Assembly: GCA_964369995.1 (NCBI GenBank)
Contig: CAYJHH010000002.1
Span: 16,812-80,811, forward strand
Direction of reading: 5' to 3'
Source: CAYJAD01 sp964369995
Lineage (GTDB): Bacteria; Desulfobacterota; Desulfovibrionia; Desulfovibrionales; Desulfovibrionaceae
Length of the DNA: 64,000 nucleotides
Shown here: in pieces, positions 6,801 to 15,798 of the stretch
Position numbering within the stretch: position 1 is the first letter of the stretch
Layout of the letters: each line of letters starts with the position of its first letter
The notes under the pieces: model-generated
What the model was told of the DNA's origin: nothing
The model's database searches: none
What the model saw: the letters and a program-made list of their open reading frames with translations, nothing else
Made by a program: the position numbers and the translations under genes

Positions 6801-8930
6801 TTACAAAAGCTCTCCGTCCCAGTTAAATAAACCGTCGCGGCGCAATACAGGCAGATTGTGAGGCACATGTTCCACAATGCGCACAAACATATTGTAGCCA
6901 GCATTTTCTAAAGCCGAACGCTTTTCATTAAAATTCAGCGGCCAAGCAGGGTAAAGCCATACATTGGAACCGTAATTACGCGCCCAAAAAATCTCCCCTT
7001 TGGGGCTCATAAAGGGTTCATTGACCTTAACACCCAATAAGCCAAAGCGGGCTATGCCCACAGGCCAAAAGCCTTCTAGCACAAAGCCCAAAGGCAGGGG
7101 ACTTTCTTGAGGTAGATTTAAAAGATCTTCTCCGGGCAGTTCTGGGCTTGCAAAAGCCAAAGAAAAACCCATTTCCTTTAAAACACTGATATGCGCTGCA
7201 TTGGCCACATTACAAAAGGGGCCGGCCATGATATCCAACTCTTCTTTTCGGTCAAAGAGCTCTATTTGCCAAGGGGCATTGCAGACAAATTGGGTGGCGC
7301 CATTACGACACATTTGATCCACCAAGCGCTTCATGCCTTTTTCTTCCTCCGGCCAAATAACAGGCGGAAGCCACCAGCAAACGCGAGGTACTATGGTGCG
7401 TGAAAGCTCGCTGGCCTTGGGGGAAAGCCACAAAGCCATATGCCCGCCCTTGGCGCCGCGTGTTTCGCGCCCTTGGGGCAAGGCGGAACGAAGGGTTAAA
7501 TCTGAGCGTCTTTTTTGGCGCTCTGCAGGCTCAAACAAAGGACGAGTGCGTACAGGAGCACTAGGGCGCCCTTTATGCTTATCTAGCTTACTCTGCCATG
7601 TTTTGAGCAATTGCATCAGTTCCGGTTCGCGGCGATCTATAAGAAATACCGAGGTTCCGGCCTTGGGTGTTTTGTGCTTGGGTACGCGCAAAGCCAAGGA
7701 GCCGGCCTTGGGTATGCGGCGCGTCACAGAAAGCGTGGAGTGAAAGCTTTGATCTTCCACGCCAATGCGCAAGTAATCTTGCGGTAAAAGCTCACGATAA
7801 GGCTTAACAATGGCCTGACCATTTTCCTCTATGGCTACCTTGCCAATGAGCAAGCCCGAAGAGGTGGATGCATTGGGATCGGTGGGAATGGTGTGCTTTT
7901 GCGGTAAAAAACGCGCCTTGGTGGAAGGACGTCCCAAAGCCATTTCTAAAAAGTCAGCGGCCATTTTCTTGGCTTTAGAGTCAGTGGGATTATCGCGCAA
8001 AAGCTTATAAGCAGATACCACATGATACACATAATGCGGCCCTTTTTTACGTCCTTCAATCTTCCAAGAGCGTAAATGCGGCACGTCCAGGAGGGTTTTA
8101 GCCAAAACATCAAGGGATAAATCAAGGCAAGAAAAATAACGCCCGCTGTGTTCTTTGCCCGCGCGGTTAGGGCGTTGGCCTCGGCCTTGGTTGGCAGCGG
8201 CGCGATGGGCTCCGCGTCCACCTTCCAGTGGCTTACCTCTATTTTCTTTTACCTTGGAGCGGCTGGCTTCATCTTCTAATTTGGTAAATTGCTTGGCAAG
8301 ATTATGCCCGCCTTGCTTATAAATACGGCGACAAGGCTGCACACAGCGCCCACGCAGGCCGCTTTTACCCCCCATATAACTGGACCAATAACATCGACCT
8401 GATACACAATAACATAAAGCGCCGTGCACAAAGGTTTCCAGTTCAAGGCCTTCAGGGCAGGCTTCGCCCATGACGCGTATTTCATCAATGCTCAGCTCAC
8501 GCGGCAAAATAACACGGCTTGCTCCCAGTTTTTTGGCAGCTTCTAAGCCGGAAGGGTGCGTAATATTGGCAAGCGTAGAAAGGTGCACTTCGCCGGAAAA
8601 ACCCGCCTGACGCGCAATATTCACAAAGCCGGTATCTTGCACGATGATGGCATCGGCTCCTACTTGTTTGTCTAGGCGGGAAACCAAGTTATAGGCGCTT
8701 TCCATGTCATCGGGTTTGAGCAGGGTATTCATGGCCACATACACACGAGCATTTTGCTCATGCGCTAAATCCACGAGGCGAGAAAGCTCTCCAGCGCCAA
8801 AGTTTTCGGCCTGCATACGCGCAGAAAAATGTTTTAATCCCACATAGACGGCATCGGCGCCGGCGGCAAGGGCTGCTAAAAAAGATTGGGTGTCGCCCGC
8901 AGGGGCAAGAATTTCGGCTTGTGTTGTCAT
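6801..8930 (-). CDS. U32-family protein (RlhA/YhbU-like), with internal insertion
   Basis: Protein of about 709 residues from MTTQAEILAPAGD, the usual U32 start; an upstream ATG at 8978 directly after the epimerase stop would add 16 residues. The TIM-barrel start APAGDTQSFLAALAAGADAV and the iron-sulfur cysteine region CYCVSGRCYWSSYMGGKSG, then RGRCVQPCRR, are clear (Cys 173, 175, 180, 196, 200). U32 members are now linked mostly to prephenate-dependent RNA hydroxylation (RlhA, TrhP) rather than proteolysis. Residues about 207-262 are a charged, Gly/Arg/Lys-rich insertion that breaks the usual run from CRR to YFSCLDLSLD. It is longer than typical RlhA and has a C-terminal domain of unknown role. 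Exact substrate unknown. Confidence 0.85.
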   Translation of the reverse strand: MTTQAEILAPAGDTQSFLAALAAGADAVYVGLKHFSARMQAENFGAGELSRLVDLAHEQNARVYVAMNTLLKPDDMESAYNLVSRLDKQVGADAIIVQDTGFVNIARQAGFSGEVHLSTLANITHPSGLEAAKKLGASRVILPRELSIDEIRVMGEACPEGLELETFVHGALCYCVSGRCYWSSYMGGKSGLRGRCVQPCRRIYKQGGHNLAKQFTKLEDEASRSKVKENRGKPLEGGRGAHRAAANQGRGQRPNRAGKEHSGRYFSCLDLSLDVLAKTLLDVPHLRSWKIEGRKKGPHYVYHVVSAYKLLRDNPTDSKAKKMAADFLEMALGRPSTKARFLPQKHTIPTDPNASTSSGLLIGKVAIEENGQAIVKPYRELLPQDYLRIGVEDQSFHSTLSVTRRIPKAGSLALRVPKHKTPKAGTSVFLIDRREPELMQLLKTWQSKLDKHKGRPSAPVRTRPLFEPAERQKRRSDLTLRSALPQGRETRGAKGGHMALWLSPKASELSRTIVPRVCWWLPPVIWPEEEKGMKRLVDQMCRNGATQFVCNAPWQIELFDRKEELDIMAGPFCNVANAAHISVLKEMGFSLAFASPELPGEDLLNLPQESPLPLGFVLEGFWPVGIARFGLLGVKVNEPFMSPKGEIFWARNYGSNVWLYPAWPLNFNEKRSALENAGYNMFVRIVEHVPHNLPVLRRDGLFNWDGELL

Positions 8931-8978
8931 AAAGTTCTCGTGGGGGCTTGTGCTTTGCTCAAACCCCCGAAAAAGCAT

Positions 8979-9986
8979 TTAAATATTATAATATTTTTTG
9001 TACCACATTACAAAGCGCTCAATGCCTTCTTCCAGTGGTGTGCAAGGGGAAAATCCCGTAAGGTTGGTGAGTTTATCTACACTGGCATGGGTGGAAACCA
9101 CATCGCCAGCTTGCATGGGCATATAGTTTTTAATGGCTGTCATGCCAAGGCTTTTTTCCAGTATGCCAATGAAATCTCCCAGTGCCACGGTGGAATTATT
9201 GCCAATATTATACACACGCCACGGAGCAGGGCTGCTATCTGGGAAAGGACTTTGTGCATCCCATGCCTCATTTGCCGTGGCAGGAATTTCTAAAGTGCGC
9301 ACAATACCTTCTACAATATCATCAATATAGGTAAAGTCGCGTTGCATTTGACCATTATTAAAGACATTGATGGGCTTGCCTTGCACAATGGCTGTGGCAA
9401 AAAGGTGTAAGGCCATGTCAGGGCGATTCCACGGGCCATACACCGTGAAAAAGCGTAAACCTGTGCAGGGCAGTTGGTACAAATGGCTATAAGAATGTGC
9501 CATAAGCTCATTGCTTTTCTTCGAGGCGGCGTACAAGCTTACAGGGTGATTGACAGGATGCTCTTCGGCATAGGGGCGCTTGCCATTGAGGCCATACACA
9601 GAGCTGGAAGAAGCGTACACAAGGTGTTGTACCCCATTATGGCGGCAGCCTTCCAAAATATTTCCAAAGCCCACAAGGTTAGATTGTATGTAGGAGCGAG
9701 GATTTTCTATGCTGTAGCGTACACCAGCTTGAGCTGCCAAATGCGCCACCTGGGTGAATTTTTCCTTGGCAAAAAGAGTGTCCATGAAAGTGTCGTCGGC
9801 AAGGTCGCCAAATTGGAAAGAAAAATTGGCTAGAGGTTCAAGCTCTGCCAAGCGTGCTTTTTTTAGGTTTACGTCGTAGTAATCATTAAGATTATCAATG
9901 CCAACGACGCTATGCCCTAAAGCTAAAAGACGTAAGGCAAGCTGATGACCAATGAAACCGGCTACTCCGGTAACTAAAACATGCAT
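8979..9986 (-). CDS. NAD-dependent nucleotide-sugar epimerase (UDP-glucuronate 4-epimerase type)
   Basis: Extended short-chain dehydrogenase of 335 residues. The Rossmann motif GVAGFIGHQLALRLL is at the N-terminus, and NLNDYYDVNLKKARL is characteristic of UDP-glucuronate 4-epimerase-like enzymes. The catalytic YAASKKSNE (YxxxK), the preceding SSSSVYG serine region, and FFTVYGPWNRPDMAL, also typical of this subgroup, are all present. Start at 9986 is chosen because AAGGAG lies 6 bp before it; the longer frame to 10025 adds an unlikely leader. It probably supplies UDP-galacturonate or a related sugar for cell-surface glycans. The U32 gene starts close behind it on the same strand. Confidence 0.88.
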   Translation of the reverse strand: MHVLVTGVAGFIGHQLALRLLALGHSVVGIDNLNDYYDVNLKKARLAELEPLANFSFQFGDLADDTFMDTLFAKEKFTQVAHLAAQAGVRYSIENPRSYIQSNLVGFGNILEGCRHNGVQHLVYASSSSVYGLNGKRPYAEEHPVNHPVSLYAASKKSNELMAHSYSHLYQLPCTGLRFFTVYGPWNRPDMALHLFATAIVQGKPINVFNNGQMQRDFTYIDDIVEGIVRTLEIPATANEAWDAQSPFPDSSPAPWRVYNIGNNSTVALGDFIGILEKSLGMTAIKNYMPMQAGDVVSTHASVDKLTNLTGFSPCTPLEEGIERFVMWYKKYYNI

Positions 9987-10252
9987 GGGGGACTCCTTAA
10001 GGTGCAATGACAAATGGCTTTGCATTCTTTATAGATAATACTTGTCTGTATTGTGTCAAAAAAATTGCTACGCTGTGCACCATACTGTTTTATTTACTGT
10101 TTATCCAGTATTCTTTTTGGGCAAAAAATTTTGTTATCCTTGCCTTGCCTAGCGCAACATAAGTGTTTATTCTTTTTTGCCGATCCCTAGGGAGTATGAA
10201 AAGAAAATTTTTTTAAAATTTAAGTATATAGCTTTATATGAAGTAGGAATAT

Positions 10253-11182
10253 ATGGAAGATATCAACGCCGCAAAAAGTGAAACGCAAACAGAAAAACAG
10301 CAAGAAAAAGCTTCTGCCAAAACAAATATGGCTGATATTTTACAGGATAAGCAACATAAAGAATTGCTTTTTTATTTATCCATAGCCATTTTCTTTTTAG
10401 AGCTCATTGTGGGCGGTATAGCCTTTTTTTATGGCATTATTCACGCCATTCCCGGTGAAAATGGTGGCCCGCCTCAATTTCAATTTCCGTGGATTGTGTA
10501 TGGCATTGCGGCCATAGTGGCACCGGCGGCCTTGCTACTTATAGTGCATATGGCCGGCGTGGGGCTTTTCCGTTCCATGCATAAAAAAACAGCGGAGGAA
10601 GAAGCCGCTTGGCGTGAGAATTTACCGCAACGCTTGCAAAAGGTGTATAGCATTATTCAAGGTGCGCCCAGCATTGTGCTTTTTCTGGGTATAATCTTGC
10701 TTGGTGTGGCGCTATTTTATGTGGATGGCGCCATTGGTGTGGTTTTACGCATGGGTGAGGCCTTGGCGCCGTATTGGCCGTATATCATTGGCGGTGGGCT
10801 GGGAGCCATGTGTATTATTTATACAGGCAAAGCCTATTTTGCCTACAGAACGCGCCGCATGGAACAAGAATACGCCTTTAGACGCGAAGTTTTTGAACGT
10901 ACAGGACAAATCTTGGTGGATAAAGGCACTGTGCAATTGCCACCGGCCTATGAGCTAGATGGTACGGCCTCCACTCATGGTGCTACTGCCTTGGCAGGTA
11001 ATACTGTTGTGGTGGACGCCTTGCCGCAGGCGCAGGAAGTGGATGTGCTACCAAATGCTACAGAGGTTACAAACGTTGCGGATACCACAGATATTACGGA
11101 TATTACAGATGTTACGGTTGCTGCGGATGTTGCGGATGCCCCGGCAAAAGCTGTAAATGCGGATATATCTAAGGATAAATAG
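10253..11182 (+). CDS. Unrecognised membrane protein with acidic Asp/Thr/Val repeat tail
   Basis: A 309-residue protein with no family I recognise. A charged N-terminus (Glu/Lys/Gln-rich, residues 1-40) is followed by hydrophobic segments near 43-65, 81-104, 143-166 and 178-200, so four membrane spans are likely. A basic region RTRRMEQEYAFRREVFERTG follows. The last 60 residues are an Asp/Thr/Val/Ala-rich tail with imperfect TDIT/DVT/ADVADA repeats, encoded by degenerate short tandem repeats at about 11070-11150. AGGAATAT precedes the ATG. It stands alone and is followed by a hairpin-rich spacer. It is probably a genuine gene, as codon use looks like its neighbours. Confidence 0.75.
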   Translation: MEDINAAKSETQTEKQQEKASAKTNMADILQDKQHKELLFYLSIAIFFLELIVGGIAFFYGIIHAIPGENGGPPQFQFPWIVYGIAAIVAPAALLLIVHMAGVGLFRSMHKKTAEEEAAWRENLPQRLQKVYSIIQGAPSIVLFLGIILLGVALFYVDGAIGVVLRMGEALAPYWPYIIGGGLGAMCIIYTGKAYFAYRTRRMEQEYAFRREVFERTGQILVDKGTVQLPPAYELDGTASTHGATALAGNTVVVDALPQAQEVDVLPNATEVTNVADTTDITDITDVTVAADVADAPAKAVNADISKDK

Positions 11183-11511
11183 AAAATACCTAATTGTTTT
11201 TATATAAAGCGCGTTTTGAAAGAGAGGAGCGGGTGTGGGGGAGGAGAGAAAACTTTTTGGCGCTAGCAAAAGTTTTCTCTCCTCCTCCAAGACCTCTGCA
11301 CAATTGTTTTCAAATATGGTTTTACGTATAAAAATTGAAAGTTTGTTCGAAATGTAAAATAACGTATGCAGAGGTAAAGGCACAAAAATCAATCACTTAA
11401 CGGCGAAGCAAAGCTACGCCTATTTTTGATTTTTGGTCGCATTGACTGTCGTCAACGCTCCATGAGACCCCATGCAATGAATTGCGTAGAGGTCTCCCCC
11501 CACATATATTT
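11183..11511. repeat. Hairpin-rich spacer with long perfect inverted repeat
   Basis: No gene is supported here. The stretch holds three inverted repeats. The first is an 18-bp perfect stem at 11240-11257/11268-11285 (GGAGGAGAGAAAACTTTT and its complement, loop TGGCGCTAGC). The second at 11384-11431 has CAAAAATCA/TGATTTTTG outer arms and an inner CGGCG/CGCC pair. The third at 11463-11496 has GAGACC..GCAAT paired with ATTGC..GGTCTC. The first resembles a stem-loop at about 37652-37690. None has a clean T tract, so ordinary terminators are not the whole explanation. Confidence 0.6.
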
Positions 11512-12009
11512 CTATTTCCCCTTTTGCATAAATTTGCGCATATTAATGTGACAAATGGCCACACCCAAGGCATCGCTGGTGTCTAGGAGCCATTCTTGCT
11601 TGGTGTTTAAAAGAATACGCACCATATAGGCCACTTGTTCTTTTTCAGCGCGCCCCACGCCCACTAAAGATTTTTTCACCAAGGTGGGCTCGTAATCGTT
11701 TACCTGCAAGTCAAAGCCGGCACATGCCGCCACCGCCACGCCGCGTGCTTGCCCTAGCTTTAAAGCTGTGAGGGCATTTTTTGCTGTAAAAACCTGTTCA
11801 ATGGCGGCCTCTTGGGGCTTATGATGGGCAATAACGGCGGTAAGCTCTTTATAAATGGTGGCAAGGCGCACAGAAAAAGGCGTATTGCCCTTGCTTTGGG
11901 TGCGAATGGCACCGCAATCCACAAGTTGCAATACGCCTGAATGTTCTTCCACAATACCCCAACCTGTAATACGAGACCCAGGGTCAATGCCTAACACGCG
12001 TACGGGCAT
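11512..12009 (-). CDS. ruvC: Holliday junction resolvase RuvC
   Basis: Crossover junction endonuclease of 165 residues, which cuts Holliday junctions together with RuvAB. The RNase H-like motif VLGIDPGSRITGWG is at residues 5-18 with catalytic Asp9. Glu71 is in AIEQVF, and Asp143 and Asp146 in DTSDALGVAICH complete the four-acid active site. The length is normal. It starts 12 bp after the yebC stop on the same strand, the common yebC-ruvC arrangement, so the two are probably one operon. ruvA and ruvB do not follow here; the hairpin-rich spacer does. Confidence 0.96.
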   Translation of the reverse strand: MPVRVLGIDPGSRITGWGIVEEHSGVLQLVDCGAIRTQSKGNTPFSVRLATIYKELTAVIAHHKPQEAAIEQVFTAKNALTALKLGQARGVAVAACAGFDLQVNDYEPTLVKKSLVGVGRAEKEQVAYMVRILLNTKQEWLLDTSDALGVAICHINMRKFMQKGK

Positions 12010-12021
12010 GGGGGTATGCTA

Positions 12022-12765
12022 TTATTCCATTTCTGCCAAAATTTCTTCAGGCAAATCAAAGTTAGCGTACACATTTTGTACGTCATCATTATCATCTAAA
12101 GCGTCCATGAGCTTAAGTACTTTACGAGCTGTATCTACGTCGAGCATGATGGTATTTTGTGGTATCATGGCCAGTTCAGCAGAGAGCATTTCCACGCTAG
12201 CTGTTTCTAAAGCGTCACGTACAGCGGCAAAGTCTGCCATGGCAGTGTGAATGGTCCAATTGTCGCCATCGTCAATGACATCATCAGCACCGGCTTCCAA
12301 AGCAATTTCCATCATGGCTTCTTCATCGTATTTGCTTTTATCAATGCTGATAACGCCCTTACGGTCAAACATAAAGGTCACGCAGCCTGTTTCGCCCATG
12401 GAGCCGCCATGCTTGGTGAGTAAGTGGCGCACTTCAGCCACGGTACGATTTTTGTTATCGGTGGCAGTTTCCACAATAACGGCAATGCCGCCTGGGGCAT
12501 AGCCTTCATAGTTGATTTCAAAGAGTTCACCACCGGCATCTTCTCCTGTGCCTTTACGGATGGCGCCTTCAATTTTATCTTTAGGCAAGTTTACAGCTTT
12601 GGCGGCGGCAATGGCAGCGCGTAAGCGAGAGTTGCCGGCAGGGTCACCGCCGCCCTTGGCAGCTATGATGATTTCCTTGGCAGCTTTAGTGAAGACTTTG
12701 CCACGCTTTGCGTCTTGGCGGCCTTTACGATGTTGAATATTGGCCCATTTACTATGTCCAGCCAT
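12022..12765 (-). CDS. yebC: YebC/PmpR-family protein
   Basis: A 247-residue member of the YebC family, described both as DNA-binding transcriptional regulators and, more recently, as factors easing translation of proline stretches. The invariant start MAGHSKWANIQHRKGRQDAK is present, followed by FTKAAKEIIIAAKGGGDP and the three-domain layout with an acidic C-terminal part (DDNDDVQNVYANFDLPEE). RBS GAGAGG precedes the ATG. It lies between rlmE and ruvC on the minus strand, a plausible three-gene nucleic-acid operon (spacings 31 and 12 bp). Confidence 0.96.
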   Translation of the reverse strand: MAGHSKWANIQHRKGRQDAKRGKVFTKAAKEIIIAAKGGGDPAGNSRLRAAIAAAKAVNLPKDKIEGAIRKGTGEDAGGELFEINYEGYAPGGIAVIVETATDNKNRTVAEVRHLLTKHGGSMGETGCVTFMFDRKGVISIDKSKYDEEAMMEIALEAGADDVIDDGDNWTIHTAMADFAAVRDALETASVEMLSAELAMIPQNTIMLDVDTARKVLKLMDALDDNDDVQNVYANFDLPEEILAEME

Positions 12766-12796
12766 GATCTAAACCTCTCTATCTTAAAATAAAATT

Positions 12797-13405
12797 TTAT
12801 TCTTGTTCTGGTTGTACACCTTTAAAGCCTGTTCCTACAAAGAAGGTTTCTTTACTTTCTTGGCGTGAGCTATTGGGCTTAAAGGATTTCACCTTGGTAA
12901 ATTGCTTGCGCATGGGCAAGAGTAAATCTTGCACGTCTGGCCCCATGAATATTTTTACAATAAAGGCTCCGCCCTCTTTTAAGTAGAGGCTAGCCACGTT
13001 GAGCGCCTCCACGCATAAATCTAAGGAGCGGGCTTGGTCGGTAAATTTGGTGCCTGTGGTGCGCGGCGCCATGTCGCTCATGACCACATCAAAGGGGCCG
13101 AGCTTTTGGAGCTTTTCTTCAAATTCGGGTGAGCGATCAAAAACATCTTCTTGCATAAAGATGATATTTGAGGGAAAAATAGTTTCTGTGCTTTGAATAT
13201 CGCAGCCGAGGACAAAGCCTTCTTTTCCCACTTTTTCTGAGGCACCAAGGGACCAAGAACCCGGGGCAGCGCCTAGGTCTAATACCTTCATGCCGCGCCT
13301 AAAGATTTTGAATTTATTATCAATTTCTTTAAGTTTGTACACAGAACGGGCAGGATAGCTTTGTTCTTTTGCTTTGCGAAAATAATAGTCTCTATATTCT
13401 TTCAT
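12797..13405 (-). CDS. rlmE: 23S rRNA (uridine-2'-O) methyltransferase RlmE
   Basis: SAM-dependent enzyme (FtsJ/RrmJ) that methylates U2552 of 23S rRNA late in large-subunit assembly. From MKEYRDYYFRKAKEQSYPAR the protein is 202 residues, close to the family norm; the frame could start 7 codons earlier. SAM motif I is VLDLGAAPGSWS, the catalytic Asp is in VVMSDMAPRTTG, and the catalytic Lys is in GGAFIVKIFMG. SRQESKETFFVGTGFKG is the conserved end. It faces the plus-strand glycosyltransferase across an 80-bp divergent promoter region. Confidence 0.94.
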   Translation of the reverse strand: MKEYRDYYFRKAKEQSYPARSVYKLKEIDNKFKIFRRGMKVLDLGAAPGSWSLGASEKVGKEGFVLGCDIQSTETIFPSNIIFMQEDVFDRSPEFEEKLQKLGPFDVVMSDMAPRTTGTKFTDQARSLDLCVEALNVASLYLKEGGAFIVKIFMGPDVQDLLLPMRKQFTKVKSFKPNSSRQESKETFFVGTGFKGVQPEQE

Positions 13406-13485
13406 AATTTCACCATGCGGGAACATATGCTAAAAATTGTTTTTAGCCAAGTATATTATGCCCATAAAAATTTTATCAGGAGAGC

Positions 13486-15279
13486 ATGACAGTGTCTAGT
13501 GACTTTACTAAGTCTCATGCGCAGCGCCCAAAGCGCCTACGACTGCCAGATTTTCACGGGAAGATGTGCACTCTTGAGGCAGGCGCCATGGCATATGACA
13601 TTATGTATGCGAGCTGTGAAAATGTTGCTGTGCGCCCTGAGTTAAGTTCTGAAGCAGATCACGAACTGTGTCCAGAGCCTTTATCAGGGCAGAAATCGCA
13701 GGAAGCGCCGCAAGGGCAAGTCCATGTGCTTGCAGGCACAGCGGGCTTATATGGCCAAAACTCGTTGCAAGAGGCGGTACCAAGCGCTGCTTTGCTTAAT
13801 CCGCATGCACGGGTTTATGTGTTGGAATGTCCAGAGTTTTTAGAGCTAAAAGACGCGCATTCCACCATGGACATGCCATCATTTCCAAAGCATTGGCAAT
13901 ATATAAAGGAAAAAGAATTAAAGCTATTTTTGCGGCAACATCAGGCATGTACATTATGGTGGTATAGGCAAAATATGCGACTTTTTCCGAACTTTTGGTC
14001 AAAGGTCTTGGGAGATATTTTGGCCATGCCATGGCAGAAATATACCCGTACTAGCTGTGCACACTTGCCCATGGACTCATCATCAGTACACAAAAAAGAG
14101 GTTATTTTACTGGGCTGTTCCTTAGAGCAATTATTGGAGAGAGAGCTAAAACTTGCCTTCACTGAACTTGGCTTTGAAGTGCTGCTCGTGCGTGAGCCTC
14201 TTTCCCTTGATCAGTGTGCACATGTGCAAGAGGCCTTGCATGAAAATCGTGTGGTACTTTTTTACTCCTTAAACCTTCAAGGTTTGGATAGTGGCGGACA
14301 TGATTTTGCTTTGCTTACGGCTTTGGGTATTCCTGTGGCTTTGTGGTTTGTGGATAATCCCTGGCATGTATTGGCGGCATTGCGTTTACCGTGGTGGAAG
14401 CAGGCGCATATACTGGTGACGGATGCTTCTTTTGTACACAGCTTACACCAAGAGGGGGCAGGAAAAGTTCTGCATATTCCACTGGCTACAGCGCAGCATA
14501 TGTGGCAAGGGTCAAGCCAGATTGCTCAGTATGCGCAATACAGAGACAGTGCAGTGGCTAAAGCACAACAGGCGCAATGCGTTTTTGTGGGGCGCGCTTC
14601 TTTTCCGCAAAAAAAGAGTTTTTTTGCTGCGGCGCGTGTGCCGGAAAATCTGTGGCAACAAGCACAACAGCTTTTGCAAGAAGGTGCGCCTGTAGAAAAT
14701 TCTTTGAATTCTACAGATTTTTCAATGCCGCATTTTCATTGGTGGGCAGAAAAATTAAATTGTACATCTTTATGGCCTGGCTCAAGCGTGCGCCAAGTGG
14801 GTTTGGGGGCAGAACAAAGCGCGCAATGTCAACGCGTGCTTTGGCTTAAGGGCTTGCTTGATATGCATGTGGCTGTTTTTGGTCATGCGCAAAGCTGGCA
14901 AGAGCTTTTACCCATGGCTAAGGCCAATATTTTTCACGCTGATGTGGACTATTATGGGGAGCTTGCTGCGGTGTATGCAGCGGCGCCGGCTGTGTTGAAT
15001 GTAACGTCTTTACTTTTACCGGCAGGGCTTACGCAAAGGCATTTTGATGTGTGGGCAGCAGGGGGATTTTTGTGGACCAATAGTACATCAGGCTTATCCA
15101 TTTTCCCCCATGAATTGGTACGCCCCGTGGCCTTTACGCATGTACAAGCTTTACGTAAAGGCATGGCTGACCTTTTGCCAAGCGCAAAAGGGGAGCTTAA
15201 ACGTGCTTGGCAAGAGGTGCTACGAACTGAACACAGTTACTCAAAGCGTATGAACTTTGTGCTAGAAAGTATTTTATAG
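13486..15279 (+). CDS. CgeB-like glycosyltransferase family protein
   Basis: A 597-residue protein with a GT-B-like C-terminal half. The CgeB/glycosyltransferase family 1 ending is visible in residues about 485-560 as YYGELAAVYAAAPAVLNVTS, then a conserved RHFDVWAAGGFLWTN. In the middle, ALGIPVALWFVDNPWHVL and ILVTDASFVHSLHQEGAGKV match the DUF3880-like substrate region of these proteins. The N-terminal 100 residues are variable and not recognised. AGGAGAG precedes the ATG. Related genes in Desulfovibrionales may act in glycosylation of surface structures or flagellin, but acceptor and sugar are unknown. It is a single gene facing rlmE. Confidence 0.7.
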   Translation: MTVSSDFTKSHAQRPKRLRLPDFHGKMCTLEAGAMAYDIMYASCENVAVRPELSSEADHELCPEPLSGQKSQEAPQGQVHVLAGTAGLYGQNSLQEAVPSAALLNPHARVYVLECPEFLELKDAHSTMDMPSFPKHWQYIKEKELKLFLRQHQACTLWWYRQNMRLFPNFWSKVLGDILAMPWQKYTRTSCAHLPMDSSSVHKKEVILLGCSLEQLLERELKLAFTELGFEVLLVREPLSLDQCAHVQEALHENRVVLFYSLNLQGLDSGGHDFALLTALGIPVALWFVDNPWHVLAALRLPWWKQAHILVTDASFVHSLHQEGAGKVLHIPLATAQHMWQGSSQIAQYAQYRDSAVAKAQQAQCVFVGRASFPQKKSFFAAARVPENLWQQAQQLLQEGAPVENSLNSTDFSMPHFHWWAEKLNCTSLWPGSSVRQVGLGAEQSAQCQRVLWLKGLLDMHVAVFGHAQSWQELLPMAKANIFHADVDYYGELAAVYAAAPAVLNVTSLLLPAGLTQRHFDVWAAGGFLWTNSTSGLSIFPHELVRPVAFTHVQALRKGMADLLPSAKGELKRAWQEVLRTEHSYSKRMNFVLESIL

Positions 15280-15297
15280 ATTAATAAAATGCTACGC

Positions 15298-15786
15298 TTA
15301 GATAATCTTACGCATGCGCCAAAGATGCGCTATGGTGAGCGCTGCAAAGGCGCCTCCGGCCATGTAATGCGCTCTTTTATTGCCTGTACCACCACTAATA
15401 AGCGTGATGAGGAAGGTAGAAAGCATGCTTCTGTTAAAAAGCTTACGTTGTTGCGCCTTGGTGAGATTGCAAGGGGCATATGCCATAAGATTACATGATT
15501 TTTGCGTAGCTTGCGGTGTAGCTGTTTTTTCAGCAAGTTCTGCGCTGTATTCATCAAGCCAGCTTTCCCCTTGCTCTAGTAGGGTATGAATTTCTTCTTG
15601 GCTTATATTTTCAGCATCATAATAAATAAGCAATGAGCCTGTAAGCGTTTTTTGCTCAAGTTTAAGAATGCCATTCATTTCTTGCAAAAAAGTACAGATT
15701 TTTTCCCCAAGTTCTGCATCTTTAAGGGCTGGGTGGCGCAAACGGATGCGCCCTTCGGTGAAAGAAACAATATAATCTTCAATCAT
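15298..15786 (-). CDS. HMA-like domain protein with C-terminal membrane helix, partner of metal ATPase
   Basis: A 162-residue protein. The N-terminal 75 residues resemble a ferredoxin-like HMA fold without the CxxC metal site: VSFTEGRIRLRHPALKD, then LTGSLLIYYDAENISQEEI. The first part of the neighbouring P-type ATPase has the same pattern (GSVGRLRARS, then GSVLFYYTN). Residues 128-155 are a hydrophobic stretch (one or two membrane segments). It lies 12 bp downstream of the ATPase gene, with RBS AAGGGGAG. It is probably an accessory of the transporter, binding the ATPase through the paired HMA-like domain. Function inferred from context only. Confidence 0.65.
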   Translation of the reverse strand: MIEDYIVSFTEGRIRLRHPALKDAELGEKICTFLQEMNGILKLEQKTLTGSLLIYYDAENISQEEIHTLLEQGESWLDEYSAELAEKTATPQATQKSCNLMAYAPCNLTKAQQRKLFNRSMLSTFLITLISGGTGNKRAHYMAGGAFAALTIAHLWRMRKII

Positions 15787-15798
15787 GATGAGCTCCCC

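Noticed and set aside
11048..11392. Minus-strand 114-residue frame with Ile/Arg/Asn repeats
   Set aside because: It is the antisense reading of the acidic repeat tail and the hairpin spacer; no RBS.
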